DNA of 64,000 nt from Paraburkholderia sp. PREW-6R (GCF_039621805.1 NZ_CP155074.1:2046001-2110000), one strand, 5' to 3'; shown: positions 9,633 to 18,530, counted from the first letter of the stretch. Made by a program: numbers and translations. Notes: generated by a model from the sequence alone, not told the origin.

Positions 9633-9691
9633 GGCGGGCACTGCAACGGTCACGGCGCGCCGCATGATTGCGGCGCTCAGGCGTGACTGGA

Positions 9692-9988
9692 TCAATAGTG
9701 CTGCGGACGAGGGTCGTCGTGATGGTGCGGATCGTAGTCGTGCGGATGATGACGCATCCAGTCGTCATGAGCCCAGTAGCGATGTCCGTCGTAGTAACGA
9801 TCGCCGTGCCACCCGATGTTGATCGACACACCGACCGGCGTCATGTGCGGCTGGCCGTAGACTGCCGGGCCGGGGCCATTTTGGACCACCACCCGCTCCT
9901 GAGCAAAAGCACTGCCGGCTGCAAGCAGCGCACCACCTGCCACCAGAGTTGCAAGAAGCGTACGCGACGTCTTGTTAAAGGTTTTCAT
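9692..9988 (-). CDS. Small exported His/Tyr/Asp-rich protein
   Basis: 98-residue protein with a clear Sec signal peptide (residues 1-24, MKTFNKTSRTLLATLVAGG then ALLAAGSAFAQ, cleavage after AFA). The mature part carries VGVSINIGWHGDRYYDGHRYW and a C-terminal tail dominated by His, Asp and Pro, which could bind metal ions. No enzymatic domain is visible. The start at 9988 is supported by GGGAGG six bases upstream. The same design (signal peptide plus short Gly/Tyr/His-rich mature part) recurs in the gene at 40418. Likely periplasmic; function unknown. Confidence 0.75.
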   Translation of the reverse strand: MKTFNKTSRTLLATLVAGGALLAAGSAFAQERVVVQNGPGPAVYGQPHMTPVGVSINIGWHGDRYYDGHRYWAHDDWMRHHPHDYDPHHHDDPRPQHY

Positions 9989-10531
9989 TGTGAACCTCCC
10001 ATCAAAGTTGATATCGAGCCAGCGTCCGTGTTCGGTATCTGCCAAGCCCTTTAATGGACTCGAACCGGACGCCGTTCGCTTGAGAAAAACTTTAACGTCG
10101 CAAACTGCGCGAAGACGTGAGCACTTGTAAGCTCGTATTTCAGAGATAGGGTCTGATGAGAGAGGCCGCGTGTGCGGTTGAGCGCCCTCTGCCGAAGCGC
10201 CCGGCGTAGGCGACGCGTCCGCCAGCCTGACGGATTGTCAGGCTCCGTTACATTCATTTCGGGGAAGAAATATTGGAACGCGTGGCGGGCGGTGGGCGCA
10301 CATCAAGATGCACTGCAGATGCATTGCCCCTTCACGAGCAGTTGTGTCCGCACCCGCGTGATGACGCATACGTCTTCGTAGCGGCTGCCGACATCCCAAT
10401 CACGGGAGTCGATCGGAAAAACAAAAGCCACCGGTCGCGTTTTCGCGAACAGTGGCTCGAGTGAAGCGATGCGCACCCAAAGTGCGCGCCCGTGCGCGGT
10501 GTCGGCGCTCAGGGCAATACGACTCCTGGTC
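9989..10531. other. Intergenic region with one perfect hairpin
   Basis: No convincing gene is seen in this stretch of about 540 bases. It contains a perfect 8-bp stem at 10223-10243 (AGCCTGAC, loop GGATT, GTCAGGCT) without a T-run on either side, and the terminator listed at 10416-10457. A short open frame on the minus strand (10051-10257) has no family match I recognise and no ribosome-binding site. Confidence 0.5.
10416..10457 (-). terminator. Rho-independent terminator for the 52-residue protein
   Basis: Read on the minus strand: arms AGCCAC and GTGGCT enclose an inner TTCGCG/CGCG stem with an AAAA loop. TTTGTTTTT follows immediately. It lies 75 bp past the stop of the gene at 10532-10690, which supports that small gene being real and monocistronic. 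Confidence 0.75.
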
Positions 10532-10690
10532 TTAGTCGCTCAGCTTGACGCCGAACAACGTGCCTTGCGAGCGGCGGATACGTTCCGCTTCGCGACTACG
10601 CGCTGCGTACGAGTAATCCGAATCCAGCGGCAGATGGGGCGACGCAAAGAGGTCGCTGACCTTTTGAAACAGTGCAAAAATGAAGCTCAT
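10532..10690 (-). CDS. 52-residue protein, possibly DUF3563-like
   Basis: A short gene starting MSFIFALFQKVSDLFASP and ending TLFGVKLSD. The start ATG at 10690 has GGAG five bases upstream, the stop is followed by a strong terminator, and the region upstream carries a tandem near-palindrome. The pattern of a hydrophobic amphipathic N-terminus, a DxDYxYAA core and an Arg-rich REAERIRR stretch recalls the DUF3563 family of small Burkholderiales proteins. I am not certain of that assignment. No signal peptide or true membrane segment is evident; the N-terminal helix may lie on a membrane surface. Function unknown. Confidence 0.65.
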   Translation of the reverse strand: MSFIFALFQKVSDLFASPHLPLDSDYSYAARSREAERIRRSQGTLFGVKLSD

Positions 10691-10718
10691 GGCGACTCCC
10701 GGTTGTGACTACGTTAGC

Positions 10719-10758
10719 TAGGGTTTTCCCTTAAGAAAGATTATAGGGTTTTCCCTAG
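10719..10758. promoter_or_regulatory. Tandem TAGGGTTTTCCCT elements upstream of the small gene
   Basis: TAGGGTTTTCCCT occurs at 10719-10731 and again at 10744-10756 (extended to TAGGGTTTTCCCTAG), 25 bp apart centre to centre. Each is an AGGG-N4-CCCT dyad. They start 29 bp upstream of the ATG at 10690, where a promoter or operator is expected. Confidence 0.5.
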
Positions 10759-11242
10759 CCAAAATCTAGTGCAATGCAGCAATTTCTGAGGTGTGGCCTG
10801 TCGCCGCAGGTCTTTTCTACATGGTGCGTCGCGTCATGACAACGACCCTAAAATCGCGAGGTTGGATCTTGGACGGCGCAGCATCGGCAACGCAGCGTCG
10901 GGCGCAGATGAACGCGTTCGTTAAGCGCGAACAGGCGATCAGCAAAACTGCGGGCGCGGTTGGAAAGAGGTCACGTCTGGGCAAGCCAGATTGCGACAAT
11001 GGCCGGTCGTGTCTTTGATTAGCGGATGAGTGCTCGACGTGCATGCTCGCCGTCGGCGTGAAGCGTAGCGTAGGGTCGGCAAATCGCGGCAATGTCCCTG
11101 AGGCCGCCCCATGGCATCACTCCCTGCAAGTGCGCGGCTCGCCCGTCCGCGCCGCCCTGCTTTTCATATTGCTCGCAACGCTAGCGTCCGCGGCGCTTTC
11201 CGGACGTGACACGCCGAAGCCATGGACACCGCTTTCGCGCAC
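10759..11242. other. Intergenic region, no recognisable gene
   Basis: About 480 bases between the small gene and the end of the MgtC gene. Short open frames exist on both strands (for example 10791-11018 plus and 10817-11092 minus), but neither shows a family signature, a good ribosome-binding site or clear codon bias. No strong hairpin was noticed. Confidence 0.4.
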
Positions 11243-11929
11243 TCAGCTCGTCGCATCGTCGTCGCGAAACTCCTTTACGCCAGGCAGTTGGCGCAGACGC
11301 GAGCAGATCGCCGCGTATTCAGGCGTCGATACGCGGTGCAGCGTGATCAGCACCTCGTCGCACTCGGGCGCGTCGTCACTTTGCTGCATCACGAACTGTT
11401 TGACGCGTGGGCTCGCGGCGCCGAGTTCTTCGTGCAGCGAATGAAATGTCAGCGTGCCGCGCTCGACGATCATCGTCATCTGACGCCGCTGTTTGACCTT
11501 GATGAAGCGTCGCTCGAGCGGCTTGATGCCGGCGAGGATGACCAGAATGATGAGGGTCGCCGCGATCGACGCCGTGTACAGTCCTCCGCCAACCGCCAGC
11601 CCGATCGCGGCGACCGACCACAAGCTCGCCGCCGTGGTCAATCCGCGCACGATCTCGCCGCGCAGCAGAATGGAGCCCGCACCAAGGAACCCGATGCCCG
11701 ACACGACCTGGGCGGCCATCCGCGACGGATCGAGCACGACGTGGTCGGTGGTCAGCACTTCGGCGAAGCCATAGGCCGAGACGATCATGATGAGCGCCGA
11801 GCCCACGCAGACGAGCATGTGCGTGCGCAAGCCCGCGGCCCATGAAAGCCGTTCGCGCTCGAAGCCAATCACGCTGCCCAGCGCCGCTGCAATGAACAGG
11901 CGGGAAACGAGTTCCAGATTTCCCAACAT
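11243..11929 (-). CDS. MgtC/SapB family membrane protein
   Basis: 228-residue inner-membrane protein. The N-terminal 150 residues carry the MgtC core with IGFERERLSWAAGLRTHMLVCVGSAL near residues 21-46 and VSGIGFLGAGSILLRGEIVRGLTTAASLW, both family hallmarks. The last 75 residues form a cytosolic ACT-like tail with LITLHRVSTPEYAAICSRLRQ. MgtC proteins modulate membrane energetics and survival at low magnesium in some pathogens; this shorter environmental type may do something else. The start at 11929 has AGGAGG seven bases upstream. No upstream Mg-responsive leader could be identified by eye. It is divergent from the AGE epimerase gene. Confidence 0.9.
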   Translation of the reverse strand: MLGNLELVSRLFIAAALGSVIGFERERLSWAAGLRTHMLVCVGSALIMIVSAYGFAEVLTTDHVVLDPSRMAAQVVSGIGFLGAGSILLRGEIVRGLTTAASLWSVAAIGLAVGGGLYTASIAATLIILVILAGIKPLERRFIKVKQRRQMTMIVERGTLTFHSLHEELGAASPRVKQFVMQQSDDAPECDEVLITLHRVSTPEYAAICSRLRQLPGVKEFRDDDATS

Positions 11930-12192
11930 TATTTTTCCTCCTGGTCTGAAATATTTTGAAGTGCTCCTCGCCGCGACGCGCAGTGTCAGCGGCACCCGTT
12001 TGCTTTATCCTAGGCCGCACGCCGCGAGCCCGGGGGCGCTACGTCACGAGGACACGGTTAATGCGCAGGAGGTCGTCAGACGTGCGGCCCGCGTATCCAA
12101 CGGCCGGCTCATCCTCTTTTATCGGAATAGCGGAACGGCAAAACAGCGCAAACTCGCGTGCGCTTGGACTGACCGAATCACATCGATTGACT

Positions 12193-13302
12193 ATGCAGAG
12201 CACGAAACCTTCCGCCACTTCCACGATCGCGCTTGCCGACGCACTGCGAGAACAATTTGCGGGCGTCGTGTTGCCTATGTGGCGCGGAGCAGGTTTCAAC
12301 ACCTCGCTGAACCTGCCGTACGAAGCGGTCAGCGCTGACGCTCACCGCCCGCTGCCTGCGGTGCGCTATCGGGCGATGGCCTGCGCACGTCAGTTATTCG
12401 TGTTCTCGCAGGCGGGCGAAGCCGCTCACGCACAAACGCTATTCGACTCGCTGGTGCATACCTTTCATGACACGCGTCATGGAGGATGGTTCTACAGCGT
12501 GGATGCGCAAGGCGCGCCCCTCGACACGACGAAAGATCTCTACACCCATGCGTTCGTGGTCTTCGCGTGCGCGGAATTCGGCCGACGCTCGGGCAATCGT
12601 CACGCGCTCGAAACCGTGCATCGCACTTCTGCGTTGATCGAGTCTAAGTTCGCGGCAGACGGCGACCTGTTCAACGCCGCGCTGAGCGCGGACTTCGCCA
12701 GTGTTACCGGCACGCCGATCCAGAATCCGCTGATGCATCTCACCGAAGCCTGGCTGGCCGCGCGCGCCGCCACGCGTGACAACGCGTTCGACGCCGCATT
12801 GCGCCGCCTCGCGGGCGCAATCGCAGCGCATTTCGTGCATGTGCCGACGGGTTGCGTTGCCGAATTGCCGGTTGGCGCGCGCGACAACCTCCTCGAACCT
12901 GGACATCAGTTCGAGTGGTACTGGCTGGTGAAGCAGGCGCCCGAACTGTTCGAGGCCTACGGTCTCAACGACGCGCTGGAGCGCGCGTTCAGCTTCGCGC
13001 AGCGCCACGGCGTGGACGCAGAAACGGGCGGCGTGTGCGCATCGCTCGATGAAAACGGCGCGATCAGAGACGCCACCCAGCGCATCTGGGCGCAGACGGA
13101 GTATTTGCGGGCATTGGCCAGCCACGGCGACGCCGCCTCGCGCGATGCCTTGCCGCGACAGATTGCGCTTTTCCGGCAACGTTTTTTGCGTCCCGAGGGC
13201 TGGTTCGAATGCAAGACACCGGCAGGTGAAGTGGCTCGCGCCGATATGCCCTCCACTACGCCGTACCACCTCGCCACCGCCTACGACGCGCTGCCGCGCT
13301 GA
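12193..13302 (+). CDS. AGE family epimerase/isomerase
   Basis: 369-residue (alpha/alpha)6-barrel sugar isomerase of the N-acylglucosamine 2-epimerase/YihS superfamily. Recognisable elements are the GGWFYSVDAQGAP segment at about 97-109, TKDLYTHAFVVFACAEF, NPLMHLTEAWLAA, LEPGHQFEWYWLV (catalytic His region) and RIWAQTEYLRAL. The His-rich barrel motifs are intact, so it is likely active as an aldose-ketose isomerase or 2-epimerase on a hexose such as mannose. The exact substrate is not readable. ATG 12193 gives the usual family length; the frame is open 230 bases upstream but that segment lacks coding character. It is transcribed alone, divergent from mgtC. Confidence 0.82.
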   Translation: MQSTKPSATSTIALADALREQFAGVVLPMWRGAGFNTSLNLPYEAVSADAHRPLPAVRYRAMACARQLFVFSQAGEAAHAQTLFDSLVHTFHDTRHGGWFYSVDAQGAPLDTTKDLYTHAFVVFACAEFGRRSGNRHALETVHRTSALIESKFAADGDLFNAALSADFASVTGTPIQNPLMHLTEAWLAARAATRDNAFDAALRRLAGAIAAHFVHVPTGCVAELPVGARDNLLEPGHQFEWYWLVKQAPELFEAYGLNDALERAFSFAQRHGVDAETGGVCASLDENGAIRDATQRIWAQTEYLRALASHGDAASRDALPRQIALFRQRFLRPEGWFECKTPAGEVARADMPSTTPYHLATAYDALPR

Positions 13303-13352
13303 CCATGCGGTCAGACTCGGTTGCGTGCCGGCTTTTTACCCGTTAATGCGTT

Positions 13353-13676
13353 ATGGCTAAAAAGATCGTAGAGCCCTGGTATCGTCCGCCGCCCGCCGAC
13401 GAAATCTGCCCACTGTGTGGGCGGCCAATCCCTCCGAGCCAGCGCGATCTGCACCATTGGATACCCAGGACGAAAGGCGGCAAAGAGGTCGCGCCCCTGC
13501 ACCGGATCTGCCATCGGCAGATTCATGCGCTGTTTTCAGAGGCGGAACTGGCGCAGCGCTTTTCGACAGTCGAGGCGCTGCTTACCGACGAGGCCGTGCG
13601 AACGTTCGTTCGCTGGGTTCGTACCAAGCCAGCCGATTTCTACGAACGCACGCGCCGCAGCGCCAGAAAAGGGTGA
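13353..13676 (+). CDS. Small HNH endonuclease-fold protein
   Basis: 107-residue stand-alone HNH domain. It has a CPLCGRPIPPS zinc knuckle (Cys21/Cys24), the DLHHWIPRTKGG active-site His pair and LHRICHRQIH, giving the second metal/zinc ligands and the final HNH histidine. These small proteins are probably nicking or double-strand nucleases; some assist phage packaging or restriction, but no phage or restriction gene is nearby. It starts 50 bp downstream of the AGE epimerase on the same strand. The Shine-Dalgarno is weak. Confidence 0.8.
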   Translation: MAKKIVEPWYRPPPADEICPLCGRPIPPSQRDLHHWIPRTKGGKEVAPLHRICHRQIHALFSEAELAQRFSTVEALLTDEAVRTFVRWVRTKPADFYERTRRSARKG

Positions 13677-13727
13677 AGCGTCGATGCCCCGCGCATCACC
13701 CAACCGGGCGTTGGCTCGGGCGGTGGG

Positions 13728-14003
13728 TCAGAATTCTTCGCGCTGCCACGGTCCCCAGTCGGAGTCGGCCGATCTGGATCGCATAAATGTTGCACTATGG
13801 CCGGTGGGGGTGTCCGATGCGTCGCCGGGCGGCTTCTGATCGGTAATGTGAAGGGCGAAAGCCTGGTGATTTTCGGTGTCCACGGTGATGCGGCCGACCG
13901 GGTCCAGGACGTTTTCCTGAGGAGATTTAGACTCCAATATCGCGAGATAGGGGGTCAAACGACTCCAGAACGACGAAAGTTCTTCCTGCAAATAATGTGT
14001 CAA
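13728..14003 (-). CDS. Hypothetical 91-residue protein with TTG start
   Basis: The frame from TTG 14003 has AGGAA six bases upstream (CCAGGAAAAACATTG), and no ATG lies near the N-terminus. The composition is that of a normal soluble protein. The start MTHYLQEELSSFWSRLTPYL suggests a helix, followed by DPVGRITVDTENHQAFALHI, which could form two beta strands. The C-terminal third is polar with several Ser, Arg and Trp residues. I do not recognise a family. It converges with the HNH gene and is divergent from the cspA leader. Confidence 0.5.
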   Translation of the reverse strand: MTHYLQEELSSFWSRLTPYLAILESKSPQENVLDPVGRITVDTENHQAFALHITDQKPPGDASDTPTGHSATFMRSRSADSDWGPWQREEF

Positions 14004-14219
14004 TGTTTTTCCTGGAAGCGTAATGCAGGCAGTTTACCCTATCGGTGGGAAAGCCTTTCAAACGCCTCCGCGAGACCGAAAAATGGCCGGACGGGGGAAT
14101 ACCCGAATACTGGTTGATTGGCGTCCATCATAAAGACGTGATACAACTCTCACTTCGCGCCCGATCTCGTGTTGAGAAAGCGGTCGCGAATGCAACACAC
14201 AACATTTACTGGATCAAAA

Positions 14220-14423
14220 ATGGCAACAGGTACTGTGAAGTGGTTTAACGATGCAAAGGGCTTTGGCTTCATCACGCCGGACGACGGCGGCGAAGACCTG
14301 TTCGCGCACTTTTCTGAAGTTCAAGGCAGCGGCTTCAAGTCCCTGCAGGAAAACCAGAAAGTGTCGTTCGAAGTGAAGCAGGGCCCCAAGGGCAAGCAAG
14401 CTGCGAACATCACGCCGGCTTAA
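14220..14423 (+). CDS. cspA: Cold shock protein CspA family
   Basis: 67-residue single cold-shock domain starting MATGTVKWFNDAKGFGFITPDDGG, with RNP1 (KGFGFI) and RNP2 (DLFAHF). It is an RNA/ssDNA-binding chaperone that melts RNA secondary structure. The length is exactly that of the family. About 215 bases separate it from the divergent neighbour, leaving room for the long 5' untranslated leader typical of cold-inducible csp genes, though I cannot prove one. A strong terminator follows at 14471. Confidence 0.95.
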   Translation: MATGTVKWFNDAKGFGFITPDDGGEDLFAHFSEVQGSGFKSLQENQKVSFEVKQGPKGKQAANITPA

Positions 14424-14470
14424 GTACCAACAGGTACTTTGAAGCGCACTTAGGCGTTCGCGTCTGAATG

Positions 14471-14501
14471 CAAAATGGCCCGCTCACGCGGGCCATTTTA
14501 T
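14471..14501. terminator. Bidirectional terminator between cspA and the chemoreceptor
   Basis: AAAATGGCCCG, loop CTCA, then CGCGGGCCATTTTA. The A-tract on one side and T-tract on the other allow it to end both cspA (plus) and the convergent chemoreceptor gene (minus). Confidence 0.85.
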
Positions 14502-14535
14502 TTGGCGATGCCTTATTTCCAGGCAACGTCGCGGC

Positions 14536-16158
14536 TTAAACGGCGCGCATTTCCGCCAGCGCGAAATCCGGGTGGTGCGCCGGCATTTCGTCAAAATGTT
14601 GCGCGCGCAACACAGATTCCGAAATTTCGAACACAGAAACTGCCTGCTTCAATTGCTGCGTCTGCTGATGCAGCGAAGAAGCCGCTGCGGCAGCTTCCTC
14701 GACGAGTGCAGCGTTCTGTTGCGTCATCTCGTCCATCTGAACGACTGCCTGATTGACCTGCTCGATGCCCGTGCTCTGCTCCAGCGACGACGCACTGATC
14801 TCGGCCATCATCTGCGTCACGCGTGAGATGGAAGCGGACACGTTGCTCATCGCTTCGCCTGCATGCTCGACGAGCGTCGAGCCGCCCTGAATCTCGGCGA
14901 CCGATTCGCTGATCAGCGTCTTGATCTCCTTCGCCGACTGCGCGCTGCGTTGCGCGAGGCCGCGCACTTCGCCTGCCACCACGGCGAAGCCGCGGCCCTG
15001 CTCGCCCGCCCGAGCCGCTTCCACTGCCGCGTTCAGCGCGAGAATATTGGTCTGGAATGCAATGCCGTCGATGACCGAAATGATTTCGGCGATCTTGTCC
15101 GAGCTTTGCGCAATGCCACGCATCTTCTCCACCACCTCGTTGACCACTTCGCTGCCGCGCGACGTTGCGTTGAGCGCAGTCTCGGCAAGTGCGTTGGCCT
15201 CGCGCGCATGCTCGGCGTTCTGCCGCACGGTCGCGGTCAGTTCTTCCATGCTCGACGCGGTTTCTTCGAGCGACGCCGCCTGATTCTCCGTACGCGCCGA
15301 CAGATCGGCGTTGCCGGTCGCAATCTCGTTCGCGCCGAGGTGAATCGAGTCGGCGGATTCGCGCACGGTTTTCACGGTGCGCGCGACGCTCGCCTGCATT
15401 TTCGCGAGTCCTGAGAACAGGCGGCCAATTTCGTTCGTGCCACGATCGGTGATCGGCTGGTCGAGGCGGCCCTGAGCGATGCGGTCGAAATGACGTCCGA
15501 CCTCCTCCAGCGGCGCCACGACGCCACGGCGAAGCGCAGCGTACACGCCGACCGTGCCCGCAATCAGCACCACCAGAATAGCGACGCTGACCGCGCGGAA
15601 TGCGCTCATGCGGGCGTCGATCGAATCGAGCGACGCGCGGCTTGCGGCGTCGCCAAATTGCACGAAGTTGCGCGACTCGCCGAGGTAAGCGTCCTGCAAC
15701 GATTGGGTCGGCTGATCGAGGAACGCCTGAATGTTGTTCGCGTCGAGGTACTGCGCGAGTTCGGCGAGCGCGTCGTGCAGCTTCTTGTAACGCTCGGCCA
15801 ATGCATTGGCGCGGGCGTTGTTTTCGTCGCTGGTCTTCTGCGCATTCATGAACGCAGCGAACGATTGATCGGCCGCCGTGATCTGTTCACGCGCATGCTG
15901 AACGATGTCCGCTGGCTCCGCGCCGCCGCGCACCATGCGCGTACCGGCGCGCGAGAGGTTGATGCGTGCATCCATCAGATGCTGGGTCGTTTCGTTGACC
16001 GCGTCCACCTGCTTCAACGCAATATTCGACAGATCGCCGACGTCGTCATGTGTACGCGTGAGCGACCAGAACCCCAAGCCCACCGTGACGACCTGAAAAA
16101 CGCAAAACGCGACCAGAACACACAACAGGCCAGATGCGACCTTGATCTTGCTGAACAT
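14536..16158 (-). CDS. Methyl-accepting chemotaxis protein (four-helix-bundle sensor)
   Basis: 540-residue chemoreceptor in the Tar/Tsr layout. TM1 is at about 10-31 and the periplasmic helical sensor at about 32-187, containing DARINLSRAGTRMVRGG. TM2 is at about 190-210, followed by HAMP and a signalling hairpin whose tip IDGIAFQTNILALNAAVEA lies near residue 368. The tip is canonical. There is no NWETF-type C-terminal tether; the protein ends in EMRAV. The ligand is unknown. Its sequence family is very common in multiple copies in Burkholderia genomes. Transcription starts in the 270-bp spacer before the thioesterase gene. Confidence 0.92.
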   Translation of the reverse strand: MFSKIKVASGLLCVLVAFCVFQVVTVGLGFWSLTRTHDDVGDLSNIALKQVDAVNETTQHLMDARINLSRAGTRMVRGGAEPADIVQHAREQITAADQSFAAFMNAQKTSDENNARANALAERYKKLHDALAELAQYLDANNIQAFLDQPTQSLQDAYLGESRNFVQFGDAASRASLDSIDARMSAFRAVSVAILVVLIAGTVGVYAALRRGVVAPLEEVGRHFDRIAQGRLDQPITDRGTNEIGRLFSGLAKMQASVARTVKTVRESADSIHLGANEIATGNADLSARTENQAASLEETASSMEELTATVRQNAEHAREANALAETALNATSRGSEVVNEVVEKMRGIAQSSDKIAEIISVIDGIAFQTNILALNAAVEAARAGEQGRGFAVVAGEVRGLAQRSAQSAKEIKTLISESVAEIQGGSTLVEHAGEAMSNVSASISRVTQMMAEISASSLEQSTGIEQVNQAVVQMDEMTQQNAALVEEAAAAASSLHQQTQQLKQAVSVFEISESVLRAQHFDEMPAHHPDFALAEMRAV

Positions 16159-16428
16159 CGTGAATCACCTGAGAGCAAAGAATGACGGGACCTACGCCTA
16201 GGGTTAACGGCAATCGGCAATTTTGCTTGAGGTCAATGGCGGTGAGGATCCGCGCGGACGCGCCTTTCATCGGCCAACGTCGCGATTCACGTCATTCGGC
16301 GCAACAATGCCAAAGAGATATTTCTGATTCACCTTGACGGCGTCTATAGGCGCTTCCTAGAGTGGGTAGGGACTGCACAACGCACGTCAGTGCGTATCCC
16401 ACTGCGGGCCCTGCCCGAAGGAAACACG

Positions 16429-16863
16429 ATGACCGACCTTCTCGACCGGGCTCGCGGCGCATTGCATGCCCAGCCATTCAGCATGCTGCTAGGCGCCGAG
16501 TTGATGCACACGGGCACCCATGAACTGACGCTCAGCCTGCCGATTCGCGACGACCTGCGGCAACAGCATGGCTTCGTGCATGGCGGCGTCATCAGCTATC
16601 TCGTGGACAACGCGCTGACGTTCGCGGGCGCGCTCTCGCTGGGTCCGAAGGTCGTGACGGGCGAGTACAAGATCAACTACTTGCGCCCGGCGATAAACGG
16701 CACGCTGATCGCGCGTGCGAAAGTGGTGTACGCAGGGCGCCATCAGGCGACCTGCCAGTGCAACGTGTATGTGATGGATGGCGACCGTGAAAAGCTGGTA
16801 GCCGTGGCGCAAGGCACGGTGAACCGAATCGGCGACACCGGCGCGCACGAGCCGGCGGGCTGA
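16429..16863 (+). CDS. PaaI-type hotdog thioesterase
   Basis: 144-residue hotdog-fold acyl-CoA thioesterase. The family signature is GFVHGGVISYLVDNALTFAGAL at about 46-67 (the catalytic HGG-D/N segment), followed by VVTGEYKINYLRPA and the conserved RAKVVYAGRHQATCQCNVYV strand. It probably hydrolyses an aromatic or medium-chain acyl-CoA. The start at 16429 is preceded by GAAGGAAACACG. An upstream in-frame Met at 16390 is less well placed. It converges on the fucose operon and is not obviously part of it. Confidence 0.85.
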   Translation: MTDLLDRARGALHAQPFSMLLGAELMHTGTHELTLSLPIRDDLRQQHGFVHGGVISYLVDNALTFAGALSLGPKVVTGEYKINYLRPAINGTLIARAKVVYAGRHQATCQCNVYVMDGDREKLVAVAQGTVNRIGDTGAHEPAG

Positions 16864-16891
16864 TCGCACAGCCCGCCGTTCCTGCAGCGAA

Positions 16892-17740
16892 TTATTCTGC
16901 CGCGTAAGTTTTCTGCGTCTGCTCGCCGAGGCCTTCGATGCCGAGGCGCACCGTCTGCCCCGGTTTCAGATAGACCGCTTCCGGCTTCACGCCCATGCCC
17001 ACGCCCGGCGGCGTGCCGGTCGAGATCACGTCGCCCGGTTGCAGGCTCATGCACTGCGATACATAGGAGACCAGCTTCGCGACGCCGAACACCATCGTCT
17101 TCGTGCTGCCGTTCTGATAACGGTGGCCGTCCACTTCGAGCCACAGGCTCAGATTCTGCGGATCGGCCACTTCGTCGCGCGTGACCACCCACGGGCCGAT
17201 CGGGCCGAACGTGTCGAAGCCCTTGCCCTTGTCCCACGTACCGCCGCGCTCAATCTGCCATTCGCGTTCCGAGACGTCGTTGATCACGCAATAGCCGGCG
17301 ACGTAATCGAGCGCGTTGGCTTCGTCCACGTACTTGGCAGGCTTGCCGATCACGACGCCCAGTTCCACTTCCCAGTCGGTCTTCTTCGAACCACGCGGAA
17401 TTTCGATGTCGTCATTCGGGCCGATGATCGCGCTCGTCCACTTGTTGAAGATGACCGGTTCGGTCGGCACCGGCAGGTTCGATTCCGCCGCGTGGTCCGC
17501 GTAGTTCAGGCCGATACAGATGAACTTGCCGATCTTGCCCACACACGGTCCCATGCGCGGATTGCCTTCCACGACCGGCAGCGAGGCCGGGTCGAGCGCG
17601 CGCAGTCTGGCGAGGCCCGCATCGGTCAGCGCGGCGCCGTCGATATCGTCGATCACGCCAGACAGATCGCGAATCTTGCCTTGCGCGTCGAGCAAACCTG
17701 GCTTTTCCTGGCCCTTCGGGCCATAACGAAGCAGTTTCAT
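16892..17740 (-). CDS. Fumarylacetoacetate hydrolase family protein, probable 2,4-diketo-3-deoxy-L-fuconate hydrolase
   Basis: 282-residue FAH-fold enzyme. It has IGKFICIGLNYADHAAE (about 69-85), EPVIFNKWTSAIIGPND and the metal ligands in DWEVELGVVIG. GYCVINDVSEREWQ, KGFDTFGPIGPWVV and SLQPGDVISTGTPPGVGMG are further family motifs. In oxidative L-fucose and L-rhamnose routes, this family splits the 2,4-diketo-3-deoxy acid to pyruvate and L-lactate. It is the last gene of the minus-strand operon, 46 bp after the SDR gene. The start 17740 has AAGGAAG upstream. The substrate assignment is inferred from gene context. Confidence 0.85.
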   Translation of the reverse strand: MKLLRYGPKGQEKPGLLDAQGKIRDLSGVIDDIDGAALTDAGLARLRALDPASLPVVEGNPRMGPCVGKIGKFICIGLNYADHAAESNLPVPTEPVIFNKWTSAIIGPNDDIEIPRGSKKTDWEVELGVVIGKPAKYVDEANALDYVAGYCVINDVSEREWQIERGGTWDKGKGFDTFGPIGPWVVTRDEVADPQNLSLWLEVDGHRYQNGSTKTMVFGVAKLVSYVSQCMSLQPGDVISTGTPPGVGMGVKPEAVYLKPGQTVRLGIEGLGEQTQKTYAAE

Positions 17741-17786
17741 CTGGCACTTCCTTATCAGTGGTGTTCGATTCGTTGATGGGCGGCGG

Positions 17787-18530
17787 TCAGTTCGACCAGC
17801 CACCGTCGATCACGTGCGCGTGACCCGTGGTGAACGACGACTCGTCGGAAGCGAGATACAGCGCCAACGCGGCGATCTCTTCCGGCTTGCCGATGCGGCC
17901 CATTGGCTGACGCGCAACAAAGGCCGCCTGCACGGCTTCGAGCGATGCGCCCTGCGCCTCGGCCTGCGCGACGATCCGCTGTTCGAGCGAGGGCGAGTGC
18001 ACCGTGCCCGGGCAGATCGCGTTACAGCGTACACCACGCGTGATGTAATCCGCAGCGACGGACTTGGTCAAGCCGATCACAGCCGCCTTCGACGCGCTAT
18101 AGGCGAAGCGGTTCGGCACCCCCTTCACGCTCGACGCCGCCGACGACATGTTGATGATCGAGCCGCCTCCGCGCTCCAGCATGGCCGGCAAAAACGCGCG
18201 GATCATGCGGTACATCGCCTTTGCGTTCAGGTCGAACGCGAAGTCCCAATCTTCCTCGCTGCATTCGAGAATCGTGCCGGCGTGCACATAGCCCGCGCAA
18301 TTGAACAGCACGTCGACGGCGCCTATTTCAGCGGCCAGCGCCTTGATGGCTTCGCCGTCGAGCACGTCGAGCTTGCGCGCCTCGACCGGCTTGCCGGCCA
18401 GGCCGTCGAGGCGAATATCCGTCGCGATCACGCGCGCGCCTTCGCGCGCGAACATCTCCGCGGTGGCGAGCCCGATACCTTGTCCCGCTGCGGTGATCAG
18501 TGCCGTCTTGCCGGCCAGTCTTTGTGTCAT
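17787..18530 (-). CDS. SDR family oxidoreductase, probable 2-keto-3-deoxy-L-fuconate dehydrogenase
   Basis: 247-residue classical short-chain dehydrogenase. It has the NAD-binding TAAGQGIGLATAE, an acidic Asp after beta-2 (VIATDIRLDG, favouring NAD), NCAGYVHAGT, Ser of NMSSAASS and the YSASK catalytic pair. The sequence style (AITDIR, FNCAGYVHAGTILECSEEDWD) resembles the DHRS6/BDH2 group, to which known ketodeoxyfuconate dehydrogenases belong. In the pathway it would oxidise the C4 hydroxyl of 2-keto-3-deoxy-L-fuconate before hydrolytic cleavage. It lies 45 bp downstream of the lactonase gene. Confidence 0.82.
   Translation of the reverse strand: MTQRLAGKTALITAAGQGIGLATAEMFAREGARVIATDIRLDGLAGKPVEARKLDVLDGEAIKALAAEIGAVDVLFNCAGYVHAGTILECSEEDWDFAFDLNAKAMYRMIRAFLPAMLERGGGSIINMSSAASSVKGVPNRFAYSASKAAVIGLTKSVAADYITRGVRCNAICPGTVHSPSLEQRIVAQAEAQGASLEAVQAAFVARQPMGRIGKPEEIAALALYLASDESSFTTGHAHVIDGGWSN

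Noticed and set aside
16212..16219. GCCGATTG on the minus strand upstream of the second chemoreceptor, sigma-28 -10-like
   Set aside because: No TAAA-type -35 element at the required distance.
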